The notes under the pieces were generated by a model. That model was given only the letters and a program-made list of their open reading frames with translations, ran no database searches and was not told the origin of the DNA. From the NCBI GenBank assembly GCA_964023205.1, contig OZ026836.1, positions 3,541,501 to 3,605,500 of the forward strand: a DNA stretch of 64,000 bases. Direction: 5' to 3'. Source of the DNA: Lutraria lutraria (Eukaryota; Mollusca; Bivalvia; Venerida; Mactridae). The position numbers and the translations under genes are program-made. Below are positions 48,791-61,500 of this stretch, one piece after another (position 1 is the stretch's first letter; each line of letters starts with the position of its first letter).

Positions 48791-49159
48791 ATCTAATCGT
48801 CTCCTTTTAATAGAAATTGAAGCTGCTGATGGTCTAGGTTTATGTTTGTGTTGTTTCTGAAGAAACAGTGTTGGAACAGCCTCAGGTTTCAATGATCTCC
48901 TGAATTTCACTCCATGTAATCCGATTCTGCAAAGTAGCAAATCAGTCCGCTCGAACACGTCTTCTGCAAAATGTTTAGAGCACAGTTTGCTATACTGTCC
49001 TGGCTTAAAGGCATGTCCTTTGTCGTCGCTACTGCCGAGTCTCTGCACCCAAATTCGTCTCATAGACTCAAGTTTTGGGAAGGTAAAGAAGCCTACTTTG
49101 TCTCTCCCAGACATAGACGAACAGCTGTAGGCTGCACAACAAACCATTATTTTATCCAA
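48791..49159 (-). CDS. THAP zinc-finger exon (123 codons)
   Basis: THAP domains bind DNA and occur in P-element-type transposases and host regulators. The frame starts at 49159. The C2CH signature is present: CAAYSC near residues 8-13, then FFTFPK, the core Trp in RRIWVQR, CSKHF, and the closing AVPTLF motif. A Lys/Arg-rich stretch (KHKPRPS, IKRRRLD) follows and is cut by a GTAAGT donor at 48790, so the exon is spliced to something downstream on the minus strand. The only downstream reading frames are transposon relics, so it may be the first exon of a mobile element or an isolated THAP gene whose remaining exons I cannot identify. No lesion is seen within the exon. Confidence 0.7.
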
Positions 49160-49539
49160 ATATTAGTCCAAATGAATACAATTCAAACACGAACGTACAA
49201 CAAAAAACAAAATATAGTCACGTACGAAAGGAAATGATGATGTTTAACGAGTGTATAATGAAACTCAATTGTAAAACTAATGCTCTCCATCTAATGTGTA
49301 TACATGCTGTAGGCACGCTAACATCAAGAATGTCACAAAATCAAGGAGAGTAACCCTCCCTGTTTTTTTTCAGGTATTGGTTATCGTGTAACAAAAGTGC
49401 GTTTTAAAGGCCTTTCGGTATTTTTATTTCAAGCTGTATCGTGGTATTAATGAGTACTTATGCTAATAAATAATTTTATTTGAGATAGTTTAACTATTCT
49501 ACATTTTTCTATGAATATGACCTTTAAGTTGCTTTATTC

Positions 49540-49857
49540 TTAGGAATTTTCTATGTAAAATCTAATGTAACAGTAAATCCAACCAAGCTGCCAAAGAGGT
49601 CTCTCATTATCTGCTAATTTCCTACATGGTTCATCTGAATCAGATGAAGAACAACTAGAAAGTTCTGATTGTGCACTATCAAATTCGTCTGAGCTAACAT
49701 TGTCCACAAAAACCTTGGCACCGACCTCCTTGCAGAATGTTGATGTCAATCTACTTGATCCAGCCGTCTGGTCATCTTCAACAATTCTTTGTCGTTTGGC
49801 CATAGGGGCCTTACCCTTTGGCGCCTTACACTTACTGCGACCAAACTGAAAAAACAA
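49540..49857 (-). CDS. Unrecognised Ser/Asp-rich exon-like ORF
   Basis: A frame with FGRSKCKAPKGKAPMAKRQR and an acidic serine stretch (SSCSSSDSDEP) follows a good acceptor (TTTTTTCAG) near 49848. I do not recognise it. It may be part of a mobile element, given its neighbours on the same strand. Real coding status is uncertain. Confidence 0.3.
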   Translation of the reverse strand: MFFQFGRSKCKAPKGKAPMAKRQRIVEDDQTAGSSRLTSTFCKEVGAKVFVDNVSSDEFDSAQSELSSCSSSDSDEPCRKLADNERPLWQLGWIYCYIRFYIENS

Positions 49858-50284
49858 TCCTTATTTATTAATCAAGGTAGTGTCACCAGGACTGATAAAT
49901 CATTGATCTGTTACTATCTACGTCCCCAATGTTGTTTCTAATCACAGATGATAGTTGATACCTGTAATATACCATAATTACAGATAAAAGTTATCAAAAC
50001 TATGAACATAACCAGAACAGAACACAACCATATTTTTCTCCCAGGTACATAATATACAACATGGGGAAATGACAAATATGTTACACATAGAAATTAGGAT
50101 TATTTCCAGACAAAGGAATAACATTATAAATGGGCGGTGGAGGGGAAATACAGCAGCATAAATACAATATGAACTTAACATATCAAACCTAACTGAAATA
50201 TCGACATAAGCAATTACGTGTACAACGCTTGGTCATTAATAATGCGGTAAGTGTACCTTTATGATTTTGGCAAATTAAACAATG

Positions 50285-50880
50285 CTGACCTTGTTATCAG
50301 GAAAATTATGCCTTAACTGTTTGTACTTAGGCCACAATACACTCCTTGCATCTATGATTTCCTTTGAAAAGTCACGGTTTATGCTAAATTTTGTGTTTTT
50401 CAGCTTATTTGCAGCTCTGTGTCTTGGGAATTGATAAAGTTGACAATAATTGGCCTAGCGGATCCGCTTTGGAAGCGCCCCAATCTGTGTACCCTGGAGA
50501 TAGCAGGACAGAGTTTTCAATATCTAGTCTAGTTTTGAAGAAGTTAGAAATTGTAAACAAACAATATTCACCTTTTTCCTCAGGGATCCCACTAATAATC
50601 AAATTATTTCTTATGCTGCACGCTTCCAAGTCAATTGTTTTATATTCAAGCAGATTTATCTTGTACTGTTTTCATCAATTTGATTTTCAAGATCTTGTAT
50701 TTTCATATGGACACTGATGCATTGGTCAACTTTATTGTCAATTTTACTAATTTCAACGAAAGTTTGTCATCTAGGGAAAGACTGGTATTCATCCATGCTG
50801 GTTGTGTGAAATAAACTGTTTGCCGCCACTTTGACTACCAGTGCTAGTTCGCTGACGTTTACGGTCATTTACTGCTTTAT
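50285..50880 (-). pseudogene. LINE ORF1-type remnant
   Basis: Three pieces occur in order on the minus strand: RKRQRTSTGS (about 50850), EACSIRNNLIISGIPEEKGE (50629-50570), and SINRDFSKEIIDARSVLWPK (about 50385-50330). The middle piece resembles the RRM-like part of LINE ORF1 proteins and the last one their C-terminal domain. Frame breaks lie between the pieces. No ORF2 was found. Confidence 0.55.
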
Positions 50881-51280
50881 TCCACTCACTGAACATACAT
50901 GTAAAGAATATGCTGTTCTATTAGCACTAATGCTAGACACTCCAATGGTTTAATCTGTATATATTGCAGCAAATGGGAAAGACTGTCAGGCTCATGAGTT
51001 CGATATCTCAGACCTGTATGCAACATTTGCAGGCAATATTTGTATATATAATGCATTTGCCTAGTCTGTACTGTACAGACAGTTGAAATTACAAGTACCA
51101 GGCAATCAACAAGTGCCTGACAATCAATAATAATCTGATGTTATTATACAGCCTCCTCTGACCTTCATGTGTTAAGTGAACCCCACTGGATGCTGTATTC
51201 AGTTGGAGACTTTTCTTTGACCAGAAACTCTTTAAAGACCACAGGGTTGTCGCCTCATTTTTTCTCTATAACTGTCTGAG

Positions 51281-51589
51281 TTATGTATTAAAGGTATCAA
51301 CTTTCCAATTGATAATGTCCTCATTCACAAGATACCTAGTAAACATGGTTGGCTTCAATCTGTAAGTTGTTGGCAGTATAACTATGGACTTAATGCTGCT
51401 GATTAGCTTCAAATATGCCATTAAATTGTCATGTGACATTAAAGTGTCATCCACACCCTGATTGTACAAATTGTTAGTACCGGTACCCACTAGCAAAACA
51501 ACAATGTCTGGATAAAAATCCTGCACAACATCCACTTTAGTGAATATAATGTTGATCCTTGTCCTTGGAAAACCTGAATATTGAATCAT
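51281..51589 (-). pseudogene. SGNH-hydrolase-like fragment
   Basis: DFYPDIVVLLVGTGTNNLYN resembles the block with conserved Gly-Thr-Asn in SGNH/GDSL hydrolases, and IKSIVILPTTYRL fits the following strand. Such domains accompany some LINE ORF1 genes, and LINE ORF1 pieces lie 400 bp downstream on the same strand. Too short to be a working enzyme. Confidence 0.4.
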
Positions 51590-53319
51590 GAACTGCCTTT
51601 GGGCCAGGTTTAAACAATAAGTCAGCTCTTTTTCTTCCCTGATAAACAGTTTGAGACGGGTAACAAATTAGTGTTCAATTATCTGCCCTTTCACTGGCAT
51701 TGTTACTGCTCTCATATGTGGAACAAACAAACAACAAGTTTATTGCGCATGTAAACGCACTGAGGACAAGATGTATACAAAGACAAAATATCACAAACCC
51801 CTTGTCTTAAAGTCACACAGTCCACGCATTTCCAGTGTCCACCAAACACACTACACTTTTGCGGATTTTAATTGCAAATATCAAGTATAACAATATTAAA
51901 TTTTGATAATCAAACGATGCCAGAATATAAAAGTAATCTGCGTATCGAAAAAGCTGCAAATGCGCATGCAGGAAATGTGAGTGCACATGCGCATTCCAGA
52001 TCACAGCATGCTTGCATGACTAATACACATGGTGCCTAGTCAATAAATGAGATGGGAAAAACACAGCGGCTAGTCAACAATACAGTAAATAGATCCAGAA
52101 ACTAGTTCTTTAATAATAATAACCCCATTTTCTGTCATAAAACATTTTATATTTATATCAAGTATGAAAATCATTTATCTCCTTCTTTTCATTATACAGT
52201 GGTTGATGGCAGAGTTTGTGTTTTTTTCAGCTGTTGGCTCTACCTCTAAATGGGAAACATACAATAATTAATACATTTGAAGTGTTGTTTCGTAACAGTT
52301 TTCAGTATATTTCTTGTTCAGTTTCAACTGAGTGAATAATCCTACTTGCCCGATACTATATACCATGTAGTGCTGAACCAGTTGTGTTTTGTATTATTCC
52401 TGAAATCTTGCTGTATTGTTATGACATACAATGAGGATATATTTTACCTGTTGTGTATGTGGAAAGAATGACAATTTTATTATTGTGTACTTGTGAAATG
52501 TTTTTATTGTGTTTGTGAAATTTTAAATAAAACTTTTAAACATCACATTAAATTTTGTTGATACCCATGTTATATTACTTGATTCAATATTTCATATTTG
52601 TTATATATGATTGTTTTTTAACTTTCTTGTTATTTTATGATGTTAATTACAAATACATGCATATGAATTCAAAGTTAATTTAGATTTAGTTGGATTCTGT
52701 GTAAAATTGACTACAATGTAATAAATTATGTATCACAAAGTAGTTCAGAGTAGCAGTTGTTATCTAACACCTTACAAAATGATACTAATATTAATACATG
52801 TACATGTACCGGTATATAAATTGATAAAATATACATGTAATTTATTACATGTTAATTGCTTTTTGTTAATTCTTATGTTATACGCAATTACAGGTCTGTC
52901 CTTCATTCCCTTAAATTATAAATGTACGCGGTTATTACTTGTGTTTGAAATAATAAAAGATCGGTCAAAGTTTTACTGTGATGACATATTTTCTCAAGTG
53001 ACCCAATGTATGTGGCTAGCTTCTGATAGATATAACCTCACACATTTGGTTAATTGTTCTTCTGCTGAGTGGTAGTTACTGTCATTTTGGTGTTAATGAA
53101 TTTGTTTGTTGTAACATTTATTGGTGGGGGCACATATTTAAATGTCACAGTAGCCTCTGTTTGACCCGCGACCCACATCTATCTGTTTCTACTGTATTCA
53201 ACCAGAGTTTCAAGTGATGCAGTTTTTCCCATCATTGTAATGCTAGTGCTGCATGTTTTTGAATTATCTTAAGTTTTGAGTTTGTTGTACAATAAAAGGA
53301 ATGTATGATGTTTGTTCTA

Positions 53320-53457
53320 CAGTCAAACTTATGAACATGGGCCACCCTTGGGAAAGACATAATATGGCCATTATTAACAGGTGACCTTTATTCAGAAGTC
53401 TTTTCTTGATAATCAATGGCCTTTATTCAGAGGTGGCTGCTAACACAGGTTTAACTG
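53320..53457. mobile_element. Tc1/mariner-style MITE, copy 1
   Basis: The ends CAGTCAAACTTATGAAC and CACAGGTTTAACTG are inverted and flanked by TA on both sides (53318-53319 and 53458-53459). The interior has GGCCACCCTTGGGAAAGAC and CTTTATTCAGAGGTGG. Confidence 0.65.
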
Positions 53458-54950
53458 TACATTAAGAAATTAATTCTTTAAATAACTTATTATATCTCTG
53501 GTTATTATTTTCTTTTATAAGGAAACTTTATTATGCATAAAATACCTTCAATGTGAACAATATAGTGTACTCTACCAAATATAGTAATATTATTTGCTGC
53601 CAGTCTAAACTTTGATATTTATTTAGTGATATTTGTTTAATACTAGATTCTTGGATAACCATAAAAAATAAGTGTTTTCTTACAAGCAGTTTGCATTCTC
53701 TCCTTGTTTATTGTATTGACCTGACTGCTGAAATAAAGACTTCATGGTTTGCCACAAGTAGAGCCTTCTTTATATGGATCATTACAGAACTCTGCTTGCA
53801 ATGATAACTGAGAAATATGGTATTTTAGAAATCTGGGTAAAATATAGCTAAAAGTGGAGTATCACAGCAAACTGTCTTGCATATGCTACCAAATTAGCTG
53901 AATGACAATTATCAGTAAATGAAATCTGGCCTTCAGGTGGTTCAGGTAATTTCGTTAATATTTATATCCTGTTGTCAGGTGATCAATGTAGGATCATCAC
54001 AACTGTTTTAATCTTTCTTTTCATGGCTTCTATGATTTTTTCTAATTGTTGTTAATGTTTTATCAAATCTATGCATGTAGTTAATGTTGTACTTATTGTA
54101 ACTTCATGACTTTAGTTGTACTAACTTGCTGTCTGGTACAATTCTGCATTATGAGTATTTGCTCAACTGGAACATCTGGTAGTTTTGGACTTGAATAAAT
54201 AAGTTGAGATCATCATAAGAATTGTTTATTGATGGTGGATTTGTGAATAACAAACAAAATAGCTAACATAGATCAGATACAAGTGAACTACATGAGTAAT
54301 ACAGTCATGATAAATATAACAAATTTTATAGAATTTATTTAAAAACGTGTACAACTCACTTATATCGCCATACTCATTTGTACATTAAGATATAAATTGA
54401 TCAATGAGAACTCAAACAAAACAACCAGAGGTGTGTAGTCAGTGATACACTCTTACATGCATGCATATATAACATCAATTTGAAAATATAAATACGGCCT
54501 AAAATAGCATTTAAGTTGAAAGCTTGGGAGGGTTAGACCATCCCAGCAGCCTGAGGAGTAACACCCACCCCGCCTAAGTAACATTTATTCAAAGCTGGCT
54601 ACACCCCTGACATAAGTTATCTATGTTGAATGCATTGAATAGTCAACAAACTTTAGTAGAACTTGTAGAAGGTACGACAGTAACAGTGGTCAGAAATTTT
54701 CAAAATGATAAAGAATTTTCATTAGATCCAAATTATAATGATTAAGTGAACATAAACAGTAGAGTTCTGTGTTTTGGACTTTAAACACAAATTTTTTTAA
54801 TGTCATTAATTAATATAATGTAATTGGTGAATGACAGTTTATAATGGAACATTAAATTTCTTTTAAAAACATAAATCTACAAATAACGTATGCTGAATGT
54901 TTTAATGGTAGAAATTTTCATATTCAGAATTTGATGATGGTTAATCATAC

Positions 54951-55125
54951 AGACATGAACCTATAAACAAAGGCCACCCTTGTGAAAGACGAATTGAGGA
55001 CTTCATTGCTAGGTGGCCTTATTTGGAGGTCAGTTTGTTCTGAATAATCAATAATGTATTCTAAGAAGGCTTTTATACACAGGGTAGCCTTTATTTGGAG
55101 GTGGACACTAACACAGGTTACACTG
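54951..55125. mobile_element. Tc1/mariner-style MITE, copy 2 (diverged)
   Basis: Same internal landmarks as 53320-53457: GGCCACCCTTGTGAAAGAC, TTTATTTGGAGGTGG, CACTAACACAGGTT and CACTG. The 5' TA is present, the 3' TA is lost. Confidence 0.55.
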
Positions 55126-55521
55126 TTGTTGATAATGTTTACAAACATTTCCATTCATACTTCCAATGTATTACATGTAACAGTCCATTCCACAGTCCCT
55201 TCCCGTCTTACTTCACAATGTTACTTATAATTTACACAATGATTATATGGATAAGCAATATAATTCAATACTTTTTTAATTCTACACAAATTTCTATTAT
55301 TCATGATTTGTAACTTGTGAATAATTATGTACAAATTTATATAATTTTGTGCACAGCAACGTGAATTTTCTGAACATTGTGTTTAATGAACGTCAAATTT
55401 TAAATTAGATAAATTCACGTCCACATGCACATTAATTTAAATAAGATATACTATTCTACAGGCATGTGTATAAATACATTGTAAATACAAGTTAATATTG
55501 TTATATAAATTAAATTAAACT

Positions 55522-58500
55522 CTATATCATAGTTGGACCAAAACCGAACCCAGGAAGAGTTATTCCGCCAAACAGCCGCGGTGTTTGTGTCAATGATGTC
55601 ATTGGGAGTCTAAGTTCATTAGGTGGTAAACCATTGAATCTATTATTTTCACGTACGGTTCCATCAAAACCTGTGAAGTCTATTGGTGGTTGGTGAAGTA
55701 AATTGGAACCACGTTGAAATCCAGCAGCAAAGCGCCTTGTGAAAGGATCTGGTGGTGATGGTCGTCTTCTCCGTACAATCTGTCTTCTTGGTTGTCGACG
55801 AATTGTATTTGTACGCTGTCTTGGTTGAGTTGCTCTGTTTCTTTGAGACTGCTGGCGTAAGTTTTGACTTGAGATAGCTCGTACGAGAGGTCTGGTTATT
55901 CTCCGCCTTGATGACCTACGAGAGCTCGACGGTTGAGAAGATATTATTCTCCGACTATTGACCGGTTGCTGTACGGTCAGACGGGTCTGCACCGGTCTTC
56001 TGGCTCTTGAATTTGATGTTGTCTGCCTCGATGGTTGTGAGTTTGAATGTACTGATCTATTCAAATTCCCTCTATTCTGTGTCCTTCTTGTTCCTGGTCT
56101 CACATTGTTCTGTGATTGTCTCATACTAATAATCTGTCTGTTTGGTTGTCTGTTGCTTTGCTGTCTATTGGATAGTCTATTCTGATTCCTGAAGTTATTT
56201 CGTGAAGAGCCGTCTAGTCTGTTAACAGATGTTATATTTCTAGGGTTTGCACTCCTAGATACTTGTAAGTTTGCTGATTGTAGTCCATTCATCCTTATAA
56301 CAGTATTAGTTTGATTTGTACTTGTATTTCTGCTAGAATTACTGGAACTGTTACTTATGTGAGTAAATTCGCTTGGAGTTAAAGATAATTCAATATTATT
56401 CAGGTCAGAAATTCTTTGAATGGCTGGAAGGCTTCTGGTAGCTTCTCTTAACTGATTGTTTCTGTTATTGGCTTGGACAATATCATATATACTATCTCTT
56501 GGCTTAATTCTCATGGTTGCATTAGACCATTGCCTGGTTTCATTAGGCTGCTTCATCAGCATAATCACTCTGCCATCTAATCTCCGATTTAAAGTCCCAT
56601 TAGATCCCTGGTTAGTCAATAGAAGAACTCGGTTTCTTAGTGAATCATTAACTTGTGTTCCAGTCTGAGATTGTCTTTTCTTTCGTGACAATTTTTCCAG
56701 AGGAATATAAATACCCGTCACATTGTGTGATTCTGTTCTGATCATTTCTTTGTTCTCTTTTGTTTTAAGAACATTATCATCAACTCTTGTTATGCTTGAA
56801 ACTATTGGAATCATTGCCCTGCTGTTTGCAGAATTGTTATTGATTGGTACTCCATTCTGTGCTTGAGATGAAAGATCTAAGACAGCCTTGTCACTTAACA
56901 CACTATTACTGCTTTGGCTGGTACTCTTGTCTGGCTGAGGAATAGTCCAGGAAGTTTTAGACATATTTGTCATAAAGACACCAGTAGGCATTTTGAGCTG
57001 GGTACCTGAAATATAACAATAAACTGATATTAAAATTTGCAACACAAAAAAGATAAACAACAGTGAGATTCATTAGCCAAATCAAATCATAATTCATGTA
57101 CATGTAATCATTAAAGTTGAAGGGTTAAGTCTGAAATTCCATGAATGGAAAATCCATGTATTTTGAGATATTTTATACTGGTATGTAACATTACTTGGGT
57201 GCGTGGTAATTTTGTTATCTATATTGTTTGTTTTCATGTCCATCATCAACAGTATCTATGTATGACACACATTTAACTAAATGGTGCTTTCAGGTAACAT
57301 CACAGTAATATCCTGTTACTCTGTTACCAATGGTTCACATTTCTGTTTGATATAGGTGTCACGAACTGGAGATAAATTACTTCAAAAGTCTTTAAACAAA
57401 TTACAGGTTATTGGCAGACATAGGATTCATATCTGAAAGTACATGTATTATGTACAGGCATATGATACATTCAAATGTATAGGTTTATGATACATATGTA
57501 AATACAGGTATAATGATACAGATATATGGCACATATGTACAGGTATAATGATACAAGTATATGATAAATATGTACAGGTATATGATACATTCAAATGTAT
57601 AGGTTTATGATACATATGTAAATACAGGTATAATGATGCAGGTATATGGCACATATGTACAGGTATAATGATACAGGTATATGGCACATATGTACAGGTA
57701 TAATGATACAGGTATATGGCACATATGTACAGGTATAATGATACATTCAAATGTATAGGTTTATGATACATATGTAAATACAGGTATAATGATACAGGTA
57801 TATGGCACATATGTACAGGTATATGGTACAGGTATATGATTCATATGTAAAGGTATAATGATACAGGTATATGATAAATATGTACAGGTATATGATACAT
57901 ATGTACAGGTATATGGCACATATGTACAGGTATATAATACAGGTATATGATACATATGTAAATACAGGTATAATGATACAGGTATATGGCACATATGTAC
58001 AGGTATATTGATACAGGTATATGGCACATATGTACAGGTATAATGATACAGGTATATGGCACATATGTACAGGTATAATGATACAGGTATATGATAAATA
58101 TGTACAGGTATATGATACATATGTACAGGTATATGACACATATGTACAGGTATATAATGCAGGTATATGATACATATGTAAATACAGGTATAATGATACA
58201 GGTATATGACACATATGTACAGGTATATTGATACAGGTATATGGCACATATGTACAGGTATAATGATACAGGTATATGGCACATATGTACAGGTATATGA
58301 TACATATGTACAGGTATATGATACAGGTGTATGATACATATGTACAAGTATATGTACAGGTATATGACACAGGTACATGCATTTGATACATATGAACAGG
58401 TAAATGATAGATGTATATTATACCAATATGTACATGTATATAATATTGTACAGGTCTAGACACATATAGACTGACATATGATACATACATACAGATGTAT

Positions 58501-61500
58501 GTTCAGGTATATCTATGGTTTTCATACCTTTAATTGGTGGAGCTTTATCCAAAATATTAAAGATTGCTTTATTATTGGCTGTATATGAGTCTAGAATCGA
58601 CGCCATGTATGCATCAGGACTTGATCTGTGAAATACAAAATATAGACACACTACTAAAATAACAGTTACATAATTATATGCAATGAATGGAATCCATGTA
58701 TTCTAATAGAAAGGCAATTTTTATCACTGAAAGTTTAAGATAAATGAAGATTTAGTAAGAAAAGGTCCATGCATATACAAGGGTGTGACAATAAGTATAT
58801 TAAAAGGTATGAAAATTGACTATCATTTCAGTAGATACATTTTGGATTTTTTTGTATATCAATATGAACTTCAGGGTATTTCATGTTTGTTTGTTGTATT
58901 TTTACGCCCCTTTTCAAGAGTCATAATTATGAAACAGACAGATCACCTTTTGTTCCTGGGAATAACGAATACTGACTCCCATCCTCTGTTAGCAACTGCA
59001 TGCCTACTTTCTCACATAAAGAGACATACAGGTTGGTAGCTGGGGGTACTTCATTAATGTATATTGTACTACATGTATATTAGATTGTACTGTATGTATA
59101 TTGTATTTCATGTATATTATACTAGTATTACATGTATATTGTACTACATGGTTAATTCAAACAAATGTACATACCTACAGAGATAGATTATGATCTGGTA
59201 TTTAATAGTCTATGGTAATTATATCTTTAATTAAACAGTTGCATAAATGGACATATTTCATGTTAGTTTTGAATAATTATTATATGTAATATTTATACAT
59301 GCATGATTCTTACTTTACTTCATGAATATAAATATGACAGAAATGATGAACTTTATCTCAACTGGGTCACATACATTCCTCATAGCCCAGATGAAAGACA
59401 TAGATTTGTCATTATGTTTAATGTTAAATCCAGCTGTTCTTATGACAAGCCTGTGACAAGTAAATTACTACTTGATTACCATGTACACACATGTAGTAAT
59501 GTAGAACAATTAGATGTGTGAATTACTACACATTTCAATTGTCATATTTTATGATTGTGTAACCTTTCACATTATATTACAATCATGATTGACCTCCTCA
59601 AAATCATTTGTGCTGTCAACTGTAAGGATGTTCAACATAAAATGTTACATAAAAAAGGGTATCATATCCTTCAAATATTTTTTTATGAAAATCTAAAAAA
59701 AAAATCTAATGTGCAGGTTGGGATCACAGGGGGGTTGGGATTTAAAAATGCAATATAATTTGACACAATTTGATTATATTGCATTTGAGGCCGTTTTTAT
59801 GCCTAAACAAAGAGAACTGAAAATAAAAGTTTACAATAATCTGTAAGAAATGGATTGGATGGTCAGCAAGTGAGCCAGTATCTTTGTGTGACTAGGTGCA
59901 AGTGTAGTAGACAGAAGACAGACTGCATGCATGAACATCTGGATATCATACTGACACCTTCATGGCATTGTCTTTTAGTGTTGTTTAAACATTAATAGTT
60001 TCAGTTTCCTGGTGTTTTCATGGATGGAGGCAATTAAAATTAAATTTAAACATGTCCATTTCTCAGATATTCTATTATATAACCATACAACTGGGTTATA
60101 CAATTCTTCTGTTATGACAGAAATGACCAGGAATATAACCAACATGAAAGACTGAAATGATATCCTGCTATACATATTAGGTGATGAAAATGACTATACA
60201 AGCATGACAAAGGCCATCAATCACTTTCTGATTGAATTTCAATATTTTCCATATCAAACTGCTTTCATAATTTTTGTTGTCTTGACTGAAAATTGGAGAA
60301 TTTCCAACTGATGTATAAATTATCATTTTATGTTGTTCAGTGTTTACCATAAATCATCATAAAGGAGTTGAAAGCACACCACAACTCATGGTTGATATGT
60401 ATATATATGTGTCTGAATTAAGATCGATTGATCCAACTTGTGACCATACCATCACCATATTGTGGTTGTTTTATATCAACATGTAGTACCGTTACATTGT
60501 ACCGTGATGTCAAGCAGTATTTTTAGTTCTATATTGTCACATGAAATCTGTCTCAATCCATCCAAAATATTACATAACATGATGTGATTATTTTTTTCCA
60601 TATTATATTTGAATGATAGCATTTGTATATGGTTACAGATTATTGTTTTACTTGAATCTTTTAACAGATATACTGATAGTTATGACGGTCAGACTTGTGT
60701 CCCGGCCTTACAAGCAATCTTGTTCTCTTGCATAAAATTCTGCAAAATAATGTCATTTTCTGAGAAATTAGAAAATAACAATTGAAGATGAACACAATTA
60801 TAATTATTAAACTAAAGAAAAGAAACTTCATGTTTTATCCTTTTATTTTTTGGCAACCATTCAAGTTGTGTTTCATTAGTATGTATTAGAATTATATGAT
60901 TTTAATGCCATGAATTACATACACTTAACTAATATAGGATACTTGAACATATCATTTATTTATTTTTTTATTCACTCAATACATGTACAAAACATGCAAA
61001 TATGAGGTTTTTACAATAAAACAAAACAAATAAACGATGTGAGTGTATCTTCATTTAAAAACAGATAATTCAATGGAACACATTAAATTGTCTGTGTGTT
61101 TGAATTAATTAATTAATAAGTAATTAAGAACATTTAAATGACAGCTGTTGATTTATTTGTGAATGTCTTACCATCAATGATTAATGATATCAATTTGTTT
61201 CATTAAATCTTTTTCTAAGTAGATTGGTAGTTAATATGTCCCAAAAAACAACAAGCTGTCAGGAAGAATAATTAAAACTTTCATATTTAAGGGACCATTC
61301 AGAGGTCAAAGGTCATTTATTGAACAGACACATCTATTACCGGTACTTAAGCTATCTTAGATTGTGAATTCAATGTAAATAAATAATGATTCTTTTATGG
61401 AAGAATTTGTTGAGCACATTAAATGATTCATTAAAACTGATTCATTTACTCCTGTAACAGATGTCAATATAATGTTGATCGGTTAATTTAGATATCAGTG

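Larger units (their letters stand above)
51590..55521. other. Intergenic region before the Arg-rich protein gene
   Basis: AT-rich DNA with two related MITEs (53320-53457 and 54951-55125) and no conserved coding segment that I can see. The open frame at 52728-53075 has no recognisable features and no codon bias evidence. Confidence 0.4.

Noticed and set aside
52728..53075. 115-codon plus-strand open frame
   Set aside because: No domain, no homologous pattern and no flanking splice or regulatory support; compatible with chance in AT-rich DNA.
55958..56668. Plus-strand hydrophobic Cys/Leu-rich open frames
   Set aside because: They are antisense shadows of the Arg/Asn/Ser-rich exon 57005-55522.
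57448..58490. Four long minus-strand open frames (up to 247 codons) with YTCTYVSYTC-type repeats
   Set aside because: They lie entirely in a tandem minisatellite within an intron. The same DNA is open in several frames with the same periodic peptide, so these are by-products of the repeat, not genes.
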